NCBI GenBank assembly: GCA_037976565.1 | Contig: CP137675.1 | Span: 26,366,831 to 26,430,830, forward strand | Length of the DNA stretch: 64,000 nt | Origin: Mesocentrotus franciscanus | Taxonomy: Eukaryota > Echinodermata > Echinoidea > Camarodonta > Strongylocentrotidae | Direction of reading: 5' to 3' | Shown here: positions 49,925 to 62,783 of the stretch, piece after piece | Layout: the number at the start of each line of letters is the position of its first letter | How positions within the stretch are numbered: the stretch's first letter is position 1 | The notes under the pieces: generated by a model | What the model was told of the DNA's origin: nothing | What the model saw: only the letters and a program-made list of their open reading frames with translations | The model's database searches: none | Made by a program: the position numbers and the translations under genes

Positions 49925-50434
49925 TCTATTTTTGCAGCAGTGTAAAACAGATTGCAAAACTCTAATTACGGTACTTCAACAAATGTAAGGGGTACACGGC
50001 GCCAAGAGATCGTCTGCTCAAGTTCAAGTTTCTTTTTTTTTTAATCATGAACACATCTTAAATAAGTTCTGCGACGCCCCTCGTTTTGTTAAAAGTCACT
50101 TGAAGAATATTGTTTACTTGTGTGTACATGGGTGTGTATGTGTACATGCGGGAGTGCGCGTGTGCGACTTCAGAAAATGTGGAAGAAAAATGGCGCCACG
50201 TGGAACTCATGTTTTCCTAAAGCTTTTTACGGCTCCCACGAAAATACATCCAAAGTTTAATATTTAGGAACGTTCATGTGGTTATTAAAAACTAAAACAT
50301 TTAGCGAATTGTGTTTTTGGAAGAAGAGGAAGATACATGACATGTTCGATTTCGGGAATATGAATGACTGGCAGTACAAACATTTTCGCAAAGAAATTGC
50401 AGAATATTTTATTGTTGTTTGAACATAATATAGG

Positions 50435-50441
<7 letters not shown>

Positions 50442-50474
<33 letters not shown>
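50442..50474. repeat. (TA)n microsatellite
   Basis: About 14 TA units within an AT-rich block. Confidence 0.9.
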
Positions 50475-50477
<3 letters not shown>

Positions 50478-53400
50478 ACTTACACACATATATTATGTAT
50501 GCTTATAAAATATACCATATAAATCTATAACTCTATACCCAAAAAAGAAAAATCACGAAAAAAATTGCCAGAGAGATAGGAAGAAGAAGTCGTAGTCGGA
50601 AATAGACCAAATCGACACTTCATTGCCATTCCGCCATTTTCCATACACTATTCCCTCGCCATCTAATTATTGAGTTTGCAGTTGTAAGGAAATGTCAAAT
50701 AACAATATATGGGACGGCTATGTCCTTAGATAGTGTCAAAGATAACAATGAATGGACGAGGCAGATGGGAAAACGGTGGAAAAAAGACTTCGTGCGATTT
50801 TTTTTTTGTTCGTTTAATAATAGCAGAAGAGGTGTGATGAAATATCGACCCATGGACACTATTTCTCACTCCCCTTGCAGATTTACACATTTGAACCACG
50901 GTGTATATGTATAGCACATGTCTAAAGCTTTGCCCGTGCGTCATAATGGTTTCCACTTTCTGTGGTTTATCTTTGAGCGAATTTGATACTAGTTGGTACT
51001 AAATCTCTCAAAAGACATCTCTTGAGAGTAGATATAATGTAATTTCGAAAATTACACTAATTTTTAGATTAGAAGAAAAAAAAAATCGATGAATCACTAT
51101 AAAAAGAACACCGTATATATATATTTATTCAGATATCTACTGATTTTCTATAGTTGGATAAAGAACATGAATAGACAGTTCATGACGAAAACTAATTTAA
51201 CAAGACCAAATAGGAATGGTATGTCACTCAAATTTTACTTGTAATTTCCATTATTTTTGAAAACTAATTATCTATTCTTTACTCAAGGATAATTTTATTT
51301 TTAAATTGAAAATATTAATTGTAGCCTATCCCAATTATTAACAAGCAACATGCTGTATCCCTTTGGTGTACGGTAGCACCTGTCATGACATGTATCAGAC
51401 TTTTACTATTCAAACGAGTGGGCAATTTGAGATACCTTATCATGTGAATTGATTTACAGATAAGAATATCACGTTCATGATCGCAGTAACCTTTCCCGAC
51501 CTTCTTGAATGTTATTCCATTTTAAAAATAAATGTATTAACAAAATAAGAGCATAGTATCTATTTTTGACACATGTGACATTTGCCGACATTGCGAACCA
51601 TTTGAGAATGAGCCGTAGACGTGTTTCAAAATGCCTTGTTTTCCCTGATGATGGCATTCGTTCTGAATACGTGGGATGCAGTGCTGTATAATTGCAATGT
51701 GCAGCGGCGTAGTCCTGACTTTTAACATGGGATGGGGGCGGGGATGGGGGCGGGAAGGGAGGGGGGTTGCGTGCACGAAACAAAAAGAGGGAAAATACAC
51801 GTAAGAATTCTTGTCAATGGAAACAGCTCACTGTGTCTACAAACTTTTTCGACACATTTCAGGGATGTTAAATTGCCATGTCACGGATAGCGGATATTCT
51901 ATACTACGTTGTTATCTTTTACTTATTTCTAGTTTCAACATCCCTTTTCCCTTTCATTTAAAAAAAATCCATCTCCTTTCCTTTTCAAACTCTTCGTTTC
52001 ATGAATGTTTCTGCAAAATATATCATCCTCATATCATATGATGTACAGGCAATTTTTTTGTTTGTAGGGGTCTATGATTATTTGTTTTCCATTACAAAAT
52101 TCGTTCGTGTTTGGGTAATTTTGTTGTGTGGAAATACGATAAACCACCGTCCGCAGTCTACGCGTACAATAATAGGTAACGGTGTAGTCTAACCACGAAT
52201 GAATAGACATTCTCCCTGTATTGCTTTGCCGAACGTTGTCTTGTTTTGTTTTCCAGCTGCAATTCATCACTGCCTCGAACCCATCTCACTTGGGAGAATT
52301 TTTTTCCATCTTATGATCTCCTCAATCAATTTGTAAAACAAAATAATAGAAATGGTGGGATAGTCGGTGCCATCTGCCGGGTAGTCTCCGGCGTTCGTCG
52401 ACCTCGCAAAGTAGAACACAGGTAGATTGAGATGTAAAGATATATTTAGGGAGAGAGGGGAGAGATAGTACAGAGATATGTGGGATAACTGACAGGAGAT
52501 GGAAAATAGAGAAAGGAGTTTCGTATAGATGGGAATATAGAGAGATAAAGATAGGAACGTGTGTGTGCAATGATTGGAGATCTCGCAATCAGAGGGGGTT
52601 TTCAGCGTTTTGTGAGGATGGTGAGGGCAGCGTTCAATAGTAGGCCTCGCTATTAAATGTTTGGGGAAGGGGCGAATTATGTCTCCCTCCTCGTTTCAAA
52701 CTCGAGTGACGTCCCTCAGTTTCCAAACATATCTATTTCGTACGAGACTTTAACAGCTTGTTAGTTGTTTATTCATCTATTATGCAGACAAATATATAAA
52801 CAATCCAACATACACCATATTCGTGCCATGATAGCGTTTGAACATAACTATAATCGCCTTAAAATCTCGGCCCATTGATTCTGTCTTTCTTTCTCTGTTA
52901 TCTCTCTCTCTCTCTCTCTCTCCCCTTCTTCCCTTTCTCCTTCCTCTGTCGGTCAGTCGAAGTGTCCCCCTCCCGCTCTCTTTCTCCACCTCTCTCCCCT
53001 CTCTCCCTCCTCCTCTTTCTCGCGCCTACTCCCAATCTCCATCTTTATCCGTAGCAGGTGCGCTTTCTTCAAAAGATCACGACTCAGACAAGTCGTCAAA
53101 AGATCAACCCTCATGATACTTCCATTGCAATACTACTCATCCTAAAGTTTATGATCGTCCTGCCTCTTCAGCCACCACCCCCACCTTCCTCCCCTAACCC
53201 TCGCTTGTAGCTCGTACAATATTAAATGTGTCGTTTCTCGGTGGTAACTCAAGACCCCCAAGAAAAAAAAAGTAAGAAGAGAAATGAGTTCAAAATGCAC
53301 AAGGGAAAATCTGCATTCCATTCAACCTTCAAGGGTTTAATATCTGAATAACAAACATAATGCCTTTCTCGCAAAAAGCAAACACACAATATTTCACTAA

Positions 53401-53900
53401 TTAAAAACTACGGATTGAAATCATAAATATGATATTTTTTTGTTCATTTACCTCTTTGTTGAAGTGGAAAACAACTTTTCTCAATAATGTCATTTCAAAA
53501 TTTCACGTTAAAGCAAGTTTGTAGCAGGCTATCAGTTATGATCAGTCATGGTTGTCAGCCATTGGGAACATGACACAGCTTAAAGGCTATGGATGTGTAT
53601 TTCTGCTACACCCCTTGTGTACACGCTTCTATTTAGCCAGGCATATTAAAGGCTGAGTGCATATTGCGTTGTAGTTATCCTTCTAAAGATTAAAAATGGA
53701 CCAGTAGAGGGAACGAGAGAAAGATACAAATGGAATCGATGTCGAATATATTACACATTGACACGAAAGAAGCACATCGTGGAATAGGAAAATCTATCAT
53801 GCTCAGTTACACAAGTTACAAGGGAATATAATTGCCACAAGGCCCTAAAGATTACTCATCATAATGTGATTACAGTCTCTTTCGGAGAAAGATCGTTATA

Positions 53901-54608
53901 ATGCAACGATTCGCCATATCACCTGCGCTCCAAAATGACATTTTCATGCCCGTTTGCATATCAATAGTGCTATTGGCTTTCATTACAGGGCTTCTGACTA
54001 AAAATCCATATTTTACTCTCTTACTCACGAAAAATATGTATCATCGCAAAATCCATGAAAACAACACGGAAGAGGTCTTTGGATTAATTTCATCTCTGGA
54101 AGGTAATTATCCGTGAGAGGGAACACTTGTGTGCATCTGTCTGTATGACATCACCGTTCGAGTTTAACATAATGTAGAACAAGAAAGACAGAACATACAA
54201 GTTTGACCCCCAAAAAAAAAAAAAAAAACTCATTCACAATAATTAGCAGTTAGGCGGTATAGGCCATATTAAGTCCGGTACCGAACCAGATAAGACGTTT
54301 ATCATACGTATATATATCATGGTTGGTATACAATTTTCCCTTTTCAAAAACGCATTTTCTTTAAAATTTATAAAAAATATAATTTAGGTGTAAGTCTGGA
54401 GTTTGAGGATCATCTTTTCAGCCCCTTCTTCGTTTTAAAAACCACTAAGAAGACAGCTGAATCTGCAGAAAACGTTTCACCATGGCAACCGAATGAAAGC
54501 AACCACACTCGACATCCTGCCAGGGAAATATTGACTCTTTATTTGGCGCGTAAAGTAGTGTGGTCGTATTTATCTGGCAGAGATCTACCAACGTCTAAAG
54601 AAGGGTAG
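53901..54608 (+). CDS. Candidate nested two-exon gene, single-pass membrane protein of 140 residues
   Basis: Exon 1 (53901-54102) starts at an ATG: MQRFAISPALQNDIFMPVCI then SIVLLAFITGLLTKNPYF, a hydrophobic segment at about residues 14-33. It ends at CTGGAAG followed by GTAATT. Exon 2 (54388-54608) begins after an AATTTAG acceptor and reads VSLEFEDHLFSPFFVLKTTK ... REILTLYLARKVVWSYLSGR ... TSKEG-stop. The split Gly codon (G|GT) joins the frames exactly, and the 73-codon exon 2 has no ATG-start alternative. Three possible N-glycosylation sites follow the membrane segment (NNT, NES, NHT). The acceptor is A-rich and weak. I recognise no family, and chance could produce two such frames, so confidence is modest. 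An AATAAA lies near 55230. Confidence 0.33.
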
Positions 54609-55472
54609 GGCAAGATCCTTCAGGCACATCTATGCATGATTTTGAAATGATTTTTGTTCTTGTATCCTTATGGATTCAACAGGTTTTTATCTATATCATC
54701 GTAATGGAGAAGTGTTACAGAGGATGCAGCACATCCTCTGAGTAAAAACAAAACAAAACACCCACATCCAAATTACAAATTTAAACTCAAAATGAGACAA
54801 AAGCAAAATTGAGTCAAATGCAGAAAATCAACAATCTAATAGAATGTTTCAAAAGAAAAGTAACCTTTTATAGTTCAATAAGTGTATTTCTTTTCAATAA
54901 TATTTATAAAATCCCGTACCCAATACCAAACGAGAGATTTAATTTAATCACAAACTAATTAATGCCAGAATGGCTTCAATGCATAACTTATTAGTGACTC
55001 TTTGTCGATTTAACATAATTAAACAAAAATGTAAATCACTATGAAAAATTTGTCAGTGTCTGTTGCATTGATAAATAAGCCAGAATGTGGATTTTAATAA
55101 GAATTTCTTTAAAAAAAAGTTAATTATGAAGATTGGCTTCAACAATATCTGCATGACCTCCAATTTCGTTGCCTGTGTGCAAAATACCTTTGATCTACCG
55201 ACAGACGGTATCAGCAGACATACATACAAATAAACTACTTTGTTATTTACAGATGAATAATGAGCGCGCCCCCTCCTTCTCGTGACTCAAAGTGCGCTAC
55301 ACTTTAGTTCTGAAGTTCTCCCTCCTGCGAAACAAACATGCACCGAACTCAAGTGCACGTGAGCGTGTATTTCTTTAAAAGCGCCTGGGGACCCGAGTCT
55401 ACGTGGCCCTGTGGCTAAGAGGTCACGTATGTACATTTCTTTAGGTTTGGTATGCGTGGAATGCTGGCACGC

Positions 55473-55476
<4 letters not shown>

Positions 55477-55512
<36 letters not shown>
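55477..55512 (+). repeat. (GA)n microsatellite
   Basis: Interrupted GA run with a few AAAG units. Confidence 0.9.
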
Positions 55513-56203
55513 AGACAGAGACAGAGTACGGTGCTGGAACATTAGTCTAGTATGAGGGAGGGGGCTCCCCCTCGTAAACAGCCACATAAAATGGCGACCA
55601 TTCATATGAAGCTAATGAGAGACGAGTAATATTGTACACGAACATAATGGCTTATAACTTATTAGCACACATTAACAGCATTATTGCCCATCAATTCTAT
55701 TGCAAAGTATATTGAAGTAAGACATTTTAAATGATATCAAACCATTGGAAATAACATGAATGGAATATACTCATCACAATAAAACAATAAAACAATAAGC
55801 ATGTGTGATGAATGCATGTTTCTTGGAATGATTTCACTCCTCCTTATACGTCTCTTGTACCTTTTATTTTAGCCGATAACTCATAATATTCAGACTTTGA
55901 TTTTCCCTCGACCGTAATTCGGTTATCTTTATCCAGGGTAGTTCTTTATAGAACCGGATATTACTCTTCAAAGAAACCGTGTATCTATTGGGAATGATAT
56001 AGCGTTGTTCCCTCAATCGGAGGACTTTGTTTACATTGGCCCGCTGGGAGATGTGCGCGCGCGTGTGTGTGGGGTTGTGGTGCAGGTATTGGTTACTTCT
56101 TATTCGGCAATAAACTAATGGAGCGCAGGGTTTTGAATATGATAAATGCAAAGATTGAAAAGAGTGACTGGAATTTTTGATAATCTATGTTTCCGGTCAC
56201 CGT

Positions 56204-56393
56204 CGTCTTAAGAAGATGGATTTTCGTCTTAGGCTGATGTAGACACATTACAAAATTATCAAAACGGGGCATGATAAATAGCTAAGCAGTTCACAGGAAT
56301 CGTTAAAATTTGAGAAAATTATATTCTTTTGAAAGTTTTGTCTAAAGAAGATGTATTTTCGTCTTAGGTAGATGTAGACACACCGCAACACTA
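56204..56393. repeat. Diverged tandem repeat, period ~135 bp
   Basis: Two copies of AAGAAGATG(G/T)ATTTTCGTCTTAGG followed by TGATGTAGACACA-like sequence begin at about 56204 and 56339. Only the first ~55 bp of each unit remain clearly similar. Confidence 0.75.
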
Positions 56394-56700
56394 TAAAAGC
56401 AGGGACATACACAGAAGGTGCACAGGTCTGGGGTAGGTGCCTCGTGCCCCCATCCGGTAAAACCCAATCTAGCATATACTCTATGCACAATAAAATGTTT
56501 TCTCCTGCCCCCCCCCCTCCTCCACACAGCACACAGAAGAAAAACATAACAACTTTTTTCCCCTTTTACTTGCTTACTTGAATGTTCCTTCGAGCTTGTC
56601 ATAATTATTGTGACCCCCAGACACATGATAATTCTGGGTACACCACTGAACAATGTCTTGCATCCCTTATTTGCAGCTCGGTTTAAAGGGCAGTTTGGTC

Positions 56701-56753
56701 GATGTTTGAGTTGGGACTGCAAGGTTAGATGTTTGAGTTGGGACTGCAAGGTA
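56701..56753 (+). repeat. Perfect 27-bp tandem duplication
   Basis: GATGTTTGAGTTGGGACTGC plus AAGGTTA occurs twice in a row (the second copy ends AAGGTA). The near-perfect identity indicates recent origin. Confidence 0.95.
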
Positions 56754-57184
56754 TTCACCCACGATCCATACATTATTTACAATTATTATCAACAAGGGAA
56801 TTCACTTTCAAGGTGGCTTTCGGATTTAAAACCCAAGAAGTAGCAGATCTGAAACGCACTTGGACGAAGATGTCTTTAAGATCGAATTACATCTTCAAGG
56901 GATGGTTTTGCCCTTCATCCATCAAGCCCCCGATATAACGAGTGCAATCGAAAGCTAAAGCAATCAATGTAATTATATTGAGAAACTGGTTCCGGTATAC
57001 CTATTATTGTCCATTGCATTAAAAATTAAAGGGTTTATTCTCCAAAGACACATTTCGAATTTGGATGGTATCAGAAATGGTTATCCATGCCTGAGGCTGC
57101 AGGGCATTGTGCATCCACAGAGAAGAGGGTGGAATACAGAGAGTGTCAGAGGAGAATGTAAGGAGGATGAGCTAGTGGGGTATT

Positions 57185-57186
57185 AT

Positions 57187-57217
<31 letters not shown>

Positions 57218-57290
57218 AGGAGGAGAAGGTTGATTATAAGGAGGAAGAAGAGATTGATTATGAGGAGGAGAAGGATGAGCAGGAGGTGGG
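57185..57290 (+). repeat. (GAG/GAT)n tract
   Basis: Triplet-rich purine sequence that gives a Glu-rich frame on the + strand and a Leu/Ile frame on the other. Both are composition artefacts. Confidence 0.85.
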
Positions 57291-59073
57291 AGGGGGAGTT
57301 CGGTGGTGTAGTTACAGTAAGTAGCTTTAATCCACCTAAGATCGACATCCCTTTCCGAAATGATATCTCTACCCCCTCATCTGCAGGACCCAAGCTACGC
57401 ACTAGGGAGTGGTGTTATGGGGATATTACGAGCAGAAAAATGTACATCCGTGTTGTAAATACAACGTTTATGCAGAAGGGGCTCAGCATAACGTCATAAA
57501 CGGGACGGAAGCGGGGGCTACCCCTATTCCCTCCTGAAAAAGAAGGTCCACGATTTGGCAGAGGAAGAAGCCATTATGGAAAGACACAGGTGAGAGGGCA
57601 TCCATCATTGTTCTGACTTGACCTTTCGAAAAGCGCAGATGACACAGCCCATGTGCTTCCATGCGTTTCACGGTCTACTTCTCCCTCGCCCATACATCAC
57701 GCCCAAAACAGCGAGCAAATTATACAGAAACCAACCTAATTAGAGCAAGGAAACTTATAAAAGGGTTGCTGATTTGAAGAAGAAGAAGAAAAAAAAAACG
57801 ATTACAAAAGCGGACAAAGTTTAAAATGAAGCGCCTAATTTTCTAGGAGCAAAACAGCGTAGACCTCCTGTATATAAGAAAGTATATTCCAAATTCGGTT
57901 TACTTCAATAGTTGGGCAAAACTTTGACAGAACTATAATCATAACAATCCCAAAATAAAAGAAAATAGTTGACTCCATGTAAAAGTCGCCCTACACGTAA
58001 TATAGAACGATTTCTGGCAGGGCTCAGAAAACGTTTTTTTACAGGATTTCATGACACAAGTGATGTTCTGTATTATATACAATGTTGTATTTTTTGCACT
58101 TATAATCTGCTCAAGATTATCTCTTTTTTCACACAATATTTCTTGGAACAATCGCTCTGGATCACTTTTCATCTCCTATATCTTATTGACATCAGAGAAC
58201 ATATAATCTAAAATATTCGAAAAAATATAGCGCAGAGATGGCATTTCATTATGAGAAATGCCATTTTCCCTCTCTGATTTTGCACGCATTAACTTCTTCA
58301 ATATTCAGGGAAACTTTGTAAAAATAGCAAATACAACTGGAAATGAGACCCTACACAGTCATGCAAAGGAAAACAAAATGTACCCATTTATGAATGTGCT
58401 TCATGTCATCATGTTCTCAGAATGAAATATTACTCCGACGCTCTGGTGTCTGGAGGAAGGATGAATCATCCCAACCCCATTACATGCCCAGGGTTGGGAA
58501 TTAGCAATTTCCATGGCGACAAAATGATGGAAAGGAAGGCTAATCGAAAACATATAGTTTTGCGATTGCTTTCTAATGTTTAATCCAAGGGCTTGTCGGC
58601 ATACACGGTACGTATGACTGTCAACATGATCAAGCCGTCTGCAGAATATTCAAATTGGTGTGAATTAATATTTTGTTTTGTAAAAGTGTCTTAAGGATCA
58701 TTTAACTTAGGAATCCCTTTGACAATATTTCTAAAATTATGAAGTTCCTTAAAAACCTAAACTTGATAATTGTAAATAGTATTTTCCATGAGCTTTCACG
58801 TTGTGCGATGTTTATTTGGCTCTTTTATTTTTATTTTATTGTATATTTTAAAGTAAGATCGCCTTATACGTTAATTAATTTCCGCTGAGCTATTGAGGCG
58901 GTGTCGAGCGACAATGAATAACCACGCCTTTCGTGTTCGGTATTGAAGAGGCCGTTGTCTATTTCCAAGTAAAGTTGATTAAATCGATAAGCAAAAGAAA
59001 GACAGAAAATGAAAGGAAAAAAACACGTAATTAATGCTACCTTCAACCGTCTAGGCAAACGCCACATAAACGC

Positions 59074-59214
59074 ATACAGGCAAACTGTTTATCGTACAAC
59101 GTACACATGAAATATTGAGGTGTTGGAAGTGCAAGCGACACAATACAGGCAAACTGTTTATCGTACAACGTACACATGAAATATTGAGGTGTTGGAAGTG
59201 CAAGCGACACAATA
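59074..59214. repeat. Perfect 69-bp tandem duplication
   Basis: Two adjacent 69-bp copies (from ACAGGCAAACTGTTTATCGT to GCAAGCGACACAATA) are identical to the eye. Because 69 is a multiple of three, the - strand frame across it carries the same 23 residues twice. A recent duplication is the simplest reading. Confidence 0.95.
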
Positions 59215-59257
59215 ATCCCATAACCTGTCATAACGTGGAGAGTATTTATGTCTCACC

Positions 59258-59315
59258 TTAAAATACACGTCTGCACTAATATACACCGTCCTTGCTACCT
59301 GGCGTTTTATACAGG
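59258..59315 (-). promoter_or_regulatory. Possible TATA promoter and 5' exon (- strand, weak)
   Basis: On the - strand TATAAAA (59311-59305) is followed about 45 nt later by AAG and a consensus donor GTGAGACAT at about 59258. This could be a short non-coding first exon upstream of KCNN, but TATA-like words are common in AT-rich DNA. Confidence 0.15.
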
Positions 59316-60697
59316 GAACTCGGCACCGAGCCAGAATGAAAACTGGAGTAGTAGAACAAGCCCCTTAATGAATGGGAGGGGTTGAACACAGAAAGCTATA
59401 ATGGAGAGAAGGGAAAAGCAGGATGTCATTCAAGACAATCGGATCCTATCCCAAATTCTAACGTTCGTAAGCAAGGCATTTTATTCACATTGCTTTTCTC
59501 CACCCAGGCTGGTAGGATGTAGGTCCCTCTCTAAATTAACGTTGTTCTCTTTTTACCAAGAAAATTAGGAAAAAAAATGTTGTGTTCCCGTGACCAAATG
59601 TAAAATTCAAGTTGTTCAACCGATGTGGTGCATGGTGTTAATTGTTGTGCCTGGTTTGTGAGGAGGTATAAATGCCCCTTTCCTTTAGTGACCCTCTTAT
59701 TTTTTAGGTGACGCTCCATGACCTAGAAATGCGGACAACAATAAAACTGGTCTCATTCTGTCACGGTTACTCGTCGGTCGTTCGTATCGGACAGAGCAAC
59801 GTCGATCTGACAACAGAAACAAATAATGAGCAACACAAGAATTCAACGATGACACACTTCATGAGGTCAAATAAAAATGATGGTGATAATATACTTCAGC
59901 TTGACATGTATGATGCTACTATATATATTTCAAAAGTGATTTATGACAGTTATCGATATCTTTGATGTGCTCAAGCTCGTGCAATTATGATATCATGTGT
60001 AACGGTTTGTTGTGGTGTGTGCAAATAATATGCACCAATGTACACCGTTTATGGGAATTGTTTAATTCATGAGCCGTGTTTTCTTTTACAATGCATTGAA
60101 ATAGGACACACGATGTGATTCATATCTTACATAAGGATAAGATTGTTAATTTTCTAAACAAACATTATTATACGCTAAACATTTTTACATTTTATTCTTT
60201 TCAAACGTGAGGGAAATCACAGAGCTGCGAAAATTACCAACACATCATATATGCATTTGAGAGCGAGTCGTGTGTAAATAATAATAAACAAAATCATGTG
60301 GCAAGAATGATTCACTGTAATGGTTTATTTGGAAATATAATCGTGCCGACTAGCGCATGATAAACACGAAATTAATAATGCGTGATTGAAATATGACTGG
60401 ACGACGAGTGCAAGGTACTTAAAGGTAAGATTTACGGTTGTAAAAACATGACAAATTAAGAAAATGTAAAGATAAGTGGTATGAACTAAAATAAAGTGGA
60501 AAGGAAACAATGGTTGACAACAAAAAAGAATACAAATATAAGCAGTGCAAAGGACTAAAAGCCAATATTCTAAAATAACGAAGGACACCGCGTGCTAATG
60601 GAGAAGAAAAAAAATTTCTCGGAAAAATGTCTAGGTAATTCGAACTTTTATCAAATACATATTTATCACCTGAAGAGTATAGGACTTTTGGAAAGAC

Positions 60698-61081
60698 TTA
60701 AAGGGATCCGGTAACTTTGTCTCAGATTCTGAAACAAAATTCTGGATTTAGCTCATGATGCAATGATAATCATAAACCTTTAGGTCAGTCAGGAACCCCA
60801 TGACTTTTACAAGCTGATCGCCTGTCTGATTATCAAGATATTTATGATTGGAATTACAAATTTTGAAAACCGTTCGCCTGACGGTTTTCATAACACTATA
60901 GTCTATTAGGAAAAACGAGTATGGTAAAACCGGTCAATCAAAGATTTTTACTTTTTGAGGCACTTCTTGATCATTTTGAAGCGCAATTTTTTTAGGGCTT
61001 CATTATTACACCATATCACAGACACTAATAACATGTAGGGCCGTGTATCTCAGATTTAACACTGTTAAACGATCCCTTTAA
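60698..61081 (-). mobile_element. TTAA-ended MITE, copy 2 (inverted)
   Basis: It begins TTAAAGGGATCC and ends GATCCCTTTAA, a terminal inverted repeat of 11 bp, and is the reverse complement of 34953-35401 apart from an ~55-bp difference. It also has a 12-bp internal hairpin, AAAACCGTTCGCCTGACGGTTTTC. Its better-preserved ends make it the younger copy. Confidence 0.9.
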
Positions 61082-62525
61082 TACATGGAAAAGATTAAGA
61101 ATAGGATTATAAAAGAAAAAATACACAACAGCAAAATATTGGATTTTCGGAAAGTAAGAGGAACCAATGACAAACAAAAGATACACATCAAAAGGGAGAT
61201 ACAAATACAAGGAGAAGAAGAGGAATAGAACAGAGGATGAGAGAAGGAAGAGAACATAAGAAGAAGGACAAAAAGGAGAAGAAAAATCAAAAGAGGAGAA
61301 GAAAACTAAGGTGAAGAAAAATAAGAGAGAGGGAAAACGGGACAAGTAGGAGGAGAAAAAGTATAAGGACAATTATAGAACACACTAGATGAAAAGGGAG
61401 TAAGAGAGGACAAAAAGAGACTAGAGAGAAGTAGACATCCAACTCCTCTCGTCAGGATGACGCCATGAATCCCCTACACAAACATAGGGCTTTACTCTAT
61501 GATAGAGAGACGACAAGAGAGGGAGAGAAGAAGAAGAAAGAAGCAGAAAATGACAACAACAACAACTAATACTTTAATATTATCAATAATGACAATAATA
61601 ACAATAATTTTAATAATAATATTCATAACAATAAAAATGATAATAACAAAAACAATAATAATAATAATAATAATAATAATTATAAAAATAATAATATTAA
61701 TAATAATAATACTTATAATGATAATACTACTACTACTACTACTAAAAATAATAACAACAATAATAATAATCATAACAATAGGAAGAAGAAGAATGAGAAG
61801 AAGAAGAAATAGAAATAGAAGAAGAAACAAATGAACGAGAAGGAGAAAATGAACGAGAGGGAAAAGAAGAAGAAGATTGGAACACACGAGTTAATAAGAA
61901 AAGAAGAAGGAGAGAAAGACAAAAACTAGCTAGAGAGAAGGAGACATCCAACTCGCCTCGTCAGGATGACCCCATGAATCACTTACACAAACATAGGGCT
62001 TTACTCGATGAGCAAAGAAATGCTTCCCTAGAAAGCTGGATAACCTTGACCTAGTACTAGTCCCAGGCAAAGAGATACACGGTGTGTTTACAGAGCTAGC
62101 TAACGAGAGGAGAGTGACGGGTAGATGGAGGAGGGAGAAAAAGGGGGAATAGATAGAACGGTGTGGCCAGAGTGATATCTGGCAATATATGAAAAGAATA
62201 CACAAAATTGAATATATTGAAATTGAGAATAATTGAGTATAAAGAAGGGAAAAAACAGGACAAGGAGGGGAAGGGGGAGGAGGGGAAGGAGGGAGATGAG
62301 GAAAAGGAGATGAAGAGAGATGAAGTATGGATAAAGTGAGATGGGAGGAAGAAGTATGGAAGAGGGCGAATAATATCCAAAGAGGACGTAAAATCCATAA
62401 AGATAGACAAGAATGTCTGGTGTTTCAACAAATAAAATAAAGAATGAAAGCATAACATATACTTATAAAGAGAGAGGGGGTGCACAGGCAAAGAAATAAA
62501 AAGAGGGGAGGAGAAAAACGGATAA

Positions 62526-62556
<31 letters not shown>

Positions 62557-62570
62557 AAAAGACAAAAAGA
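61082..62570 (+). repeat. 1.5-kb purine-rich region
   Basis: Almost all sequence is A/G-rich on the + strand, built from GAGAAG, AAGAGA and GGAGGA units, with an (AAT)n block at 61556-61790 and a (GA)n run at 62528-62553. All long frames within it are artefacts. It also holds the pair of direct repeats listed at 61408-62010. Confidence 0.9.
61408..62010. repeat. Pair of ~95-bp direct repeats, offset 509 bp
   Basis: The copies at 61408-61502 and 61917-62010 share GACAAAAA...CTAGAGAGAAG, then CATCCAACTC, CTCGTCAGGATGAC and CATAGGGCTTTACTC. They are the only non-purine-rich part of this region and lie either side of the (AAT)n block. Confidence 0.9.
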
Positions 62571-62729
62571 CAAACAGAGAGAGGAAACGGGAGATATGAC
62601 ATCATGTGCATCCTTTAAGAGGCGAATGCCGGGTGATTAAAAACACACGGCCCATCCATCGGATCATCATTATCATCGGCTTTCAAGCTCATCGAATGCG
62701 ACCGACGGATCGATTGCCGAATCCAGCAT

Positions 62730-62783
62730 TGACGTCATACGTGCCGTTCCCAGGCACCCCGGTCACATTGATCGGTGACGTCA
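62730..62783. promoter_or_regulatory. Pair of CRE-like TGACGTCA octamers
   Basis: Palindromic TGACGTCA occurs at 62730-62737 and 62776-62783, in a GC-richer patch, with a third copy at 63336-63343. This is the consensus CREB/ATF site. No gene start is demonstrated nearby. Confidence 0.35.

Noticed and set aside
57483..57671. Exon-like sequence with a donor CACAG|GTGAGA near 57591 (+) and a 62-codon frame (-)
   Set aside because: Each strand gives a plausible short frame, but neither has a partner exon or known domain.
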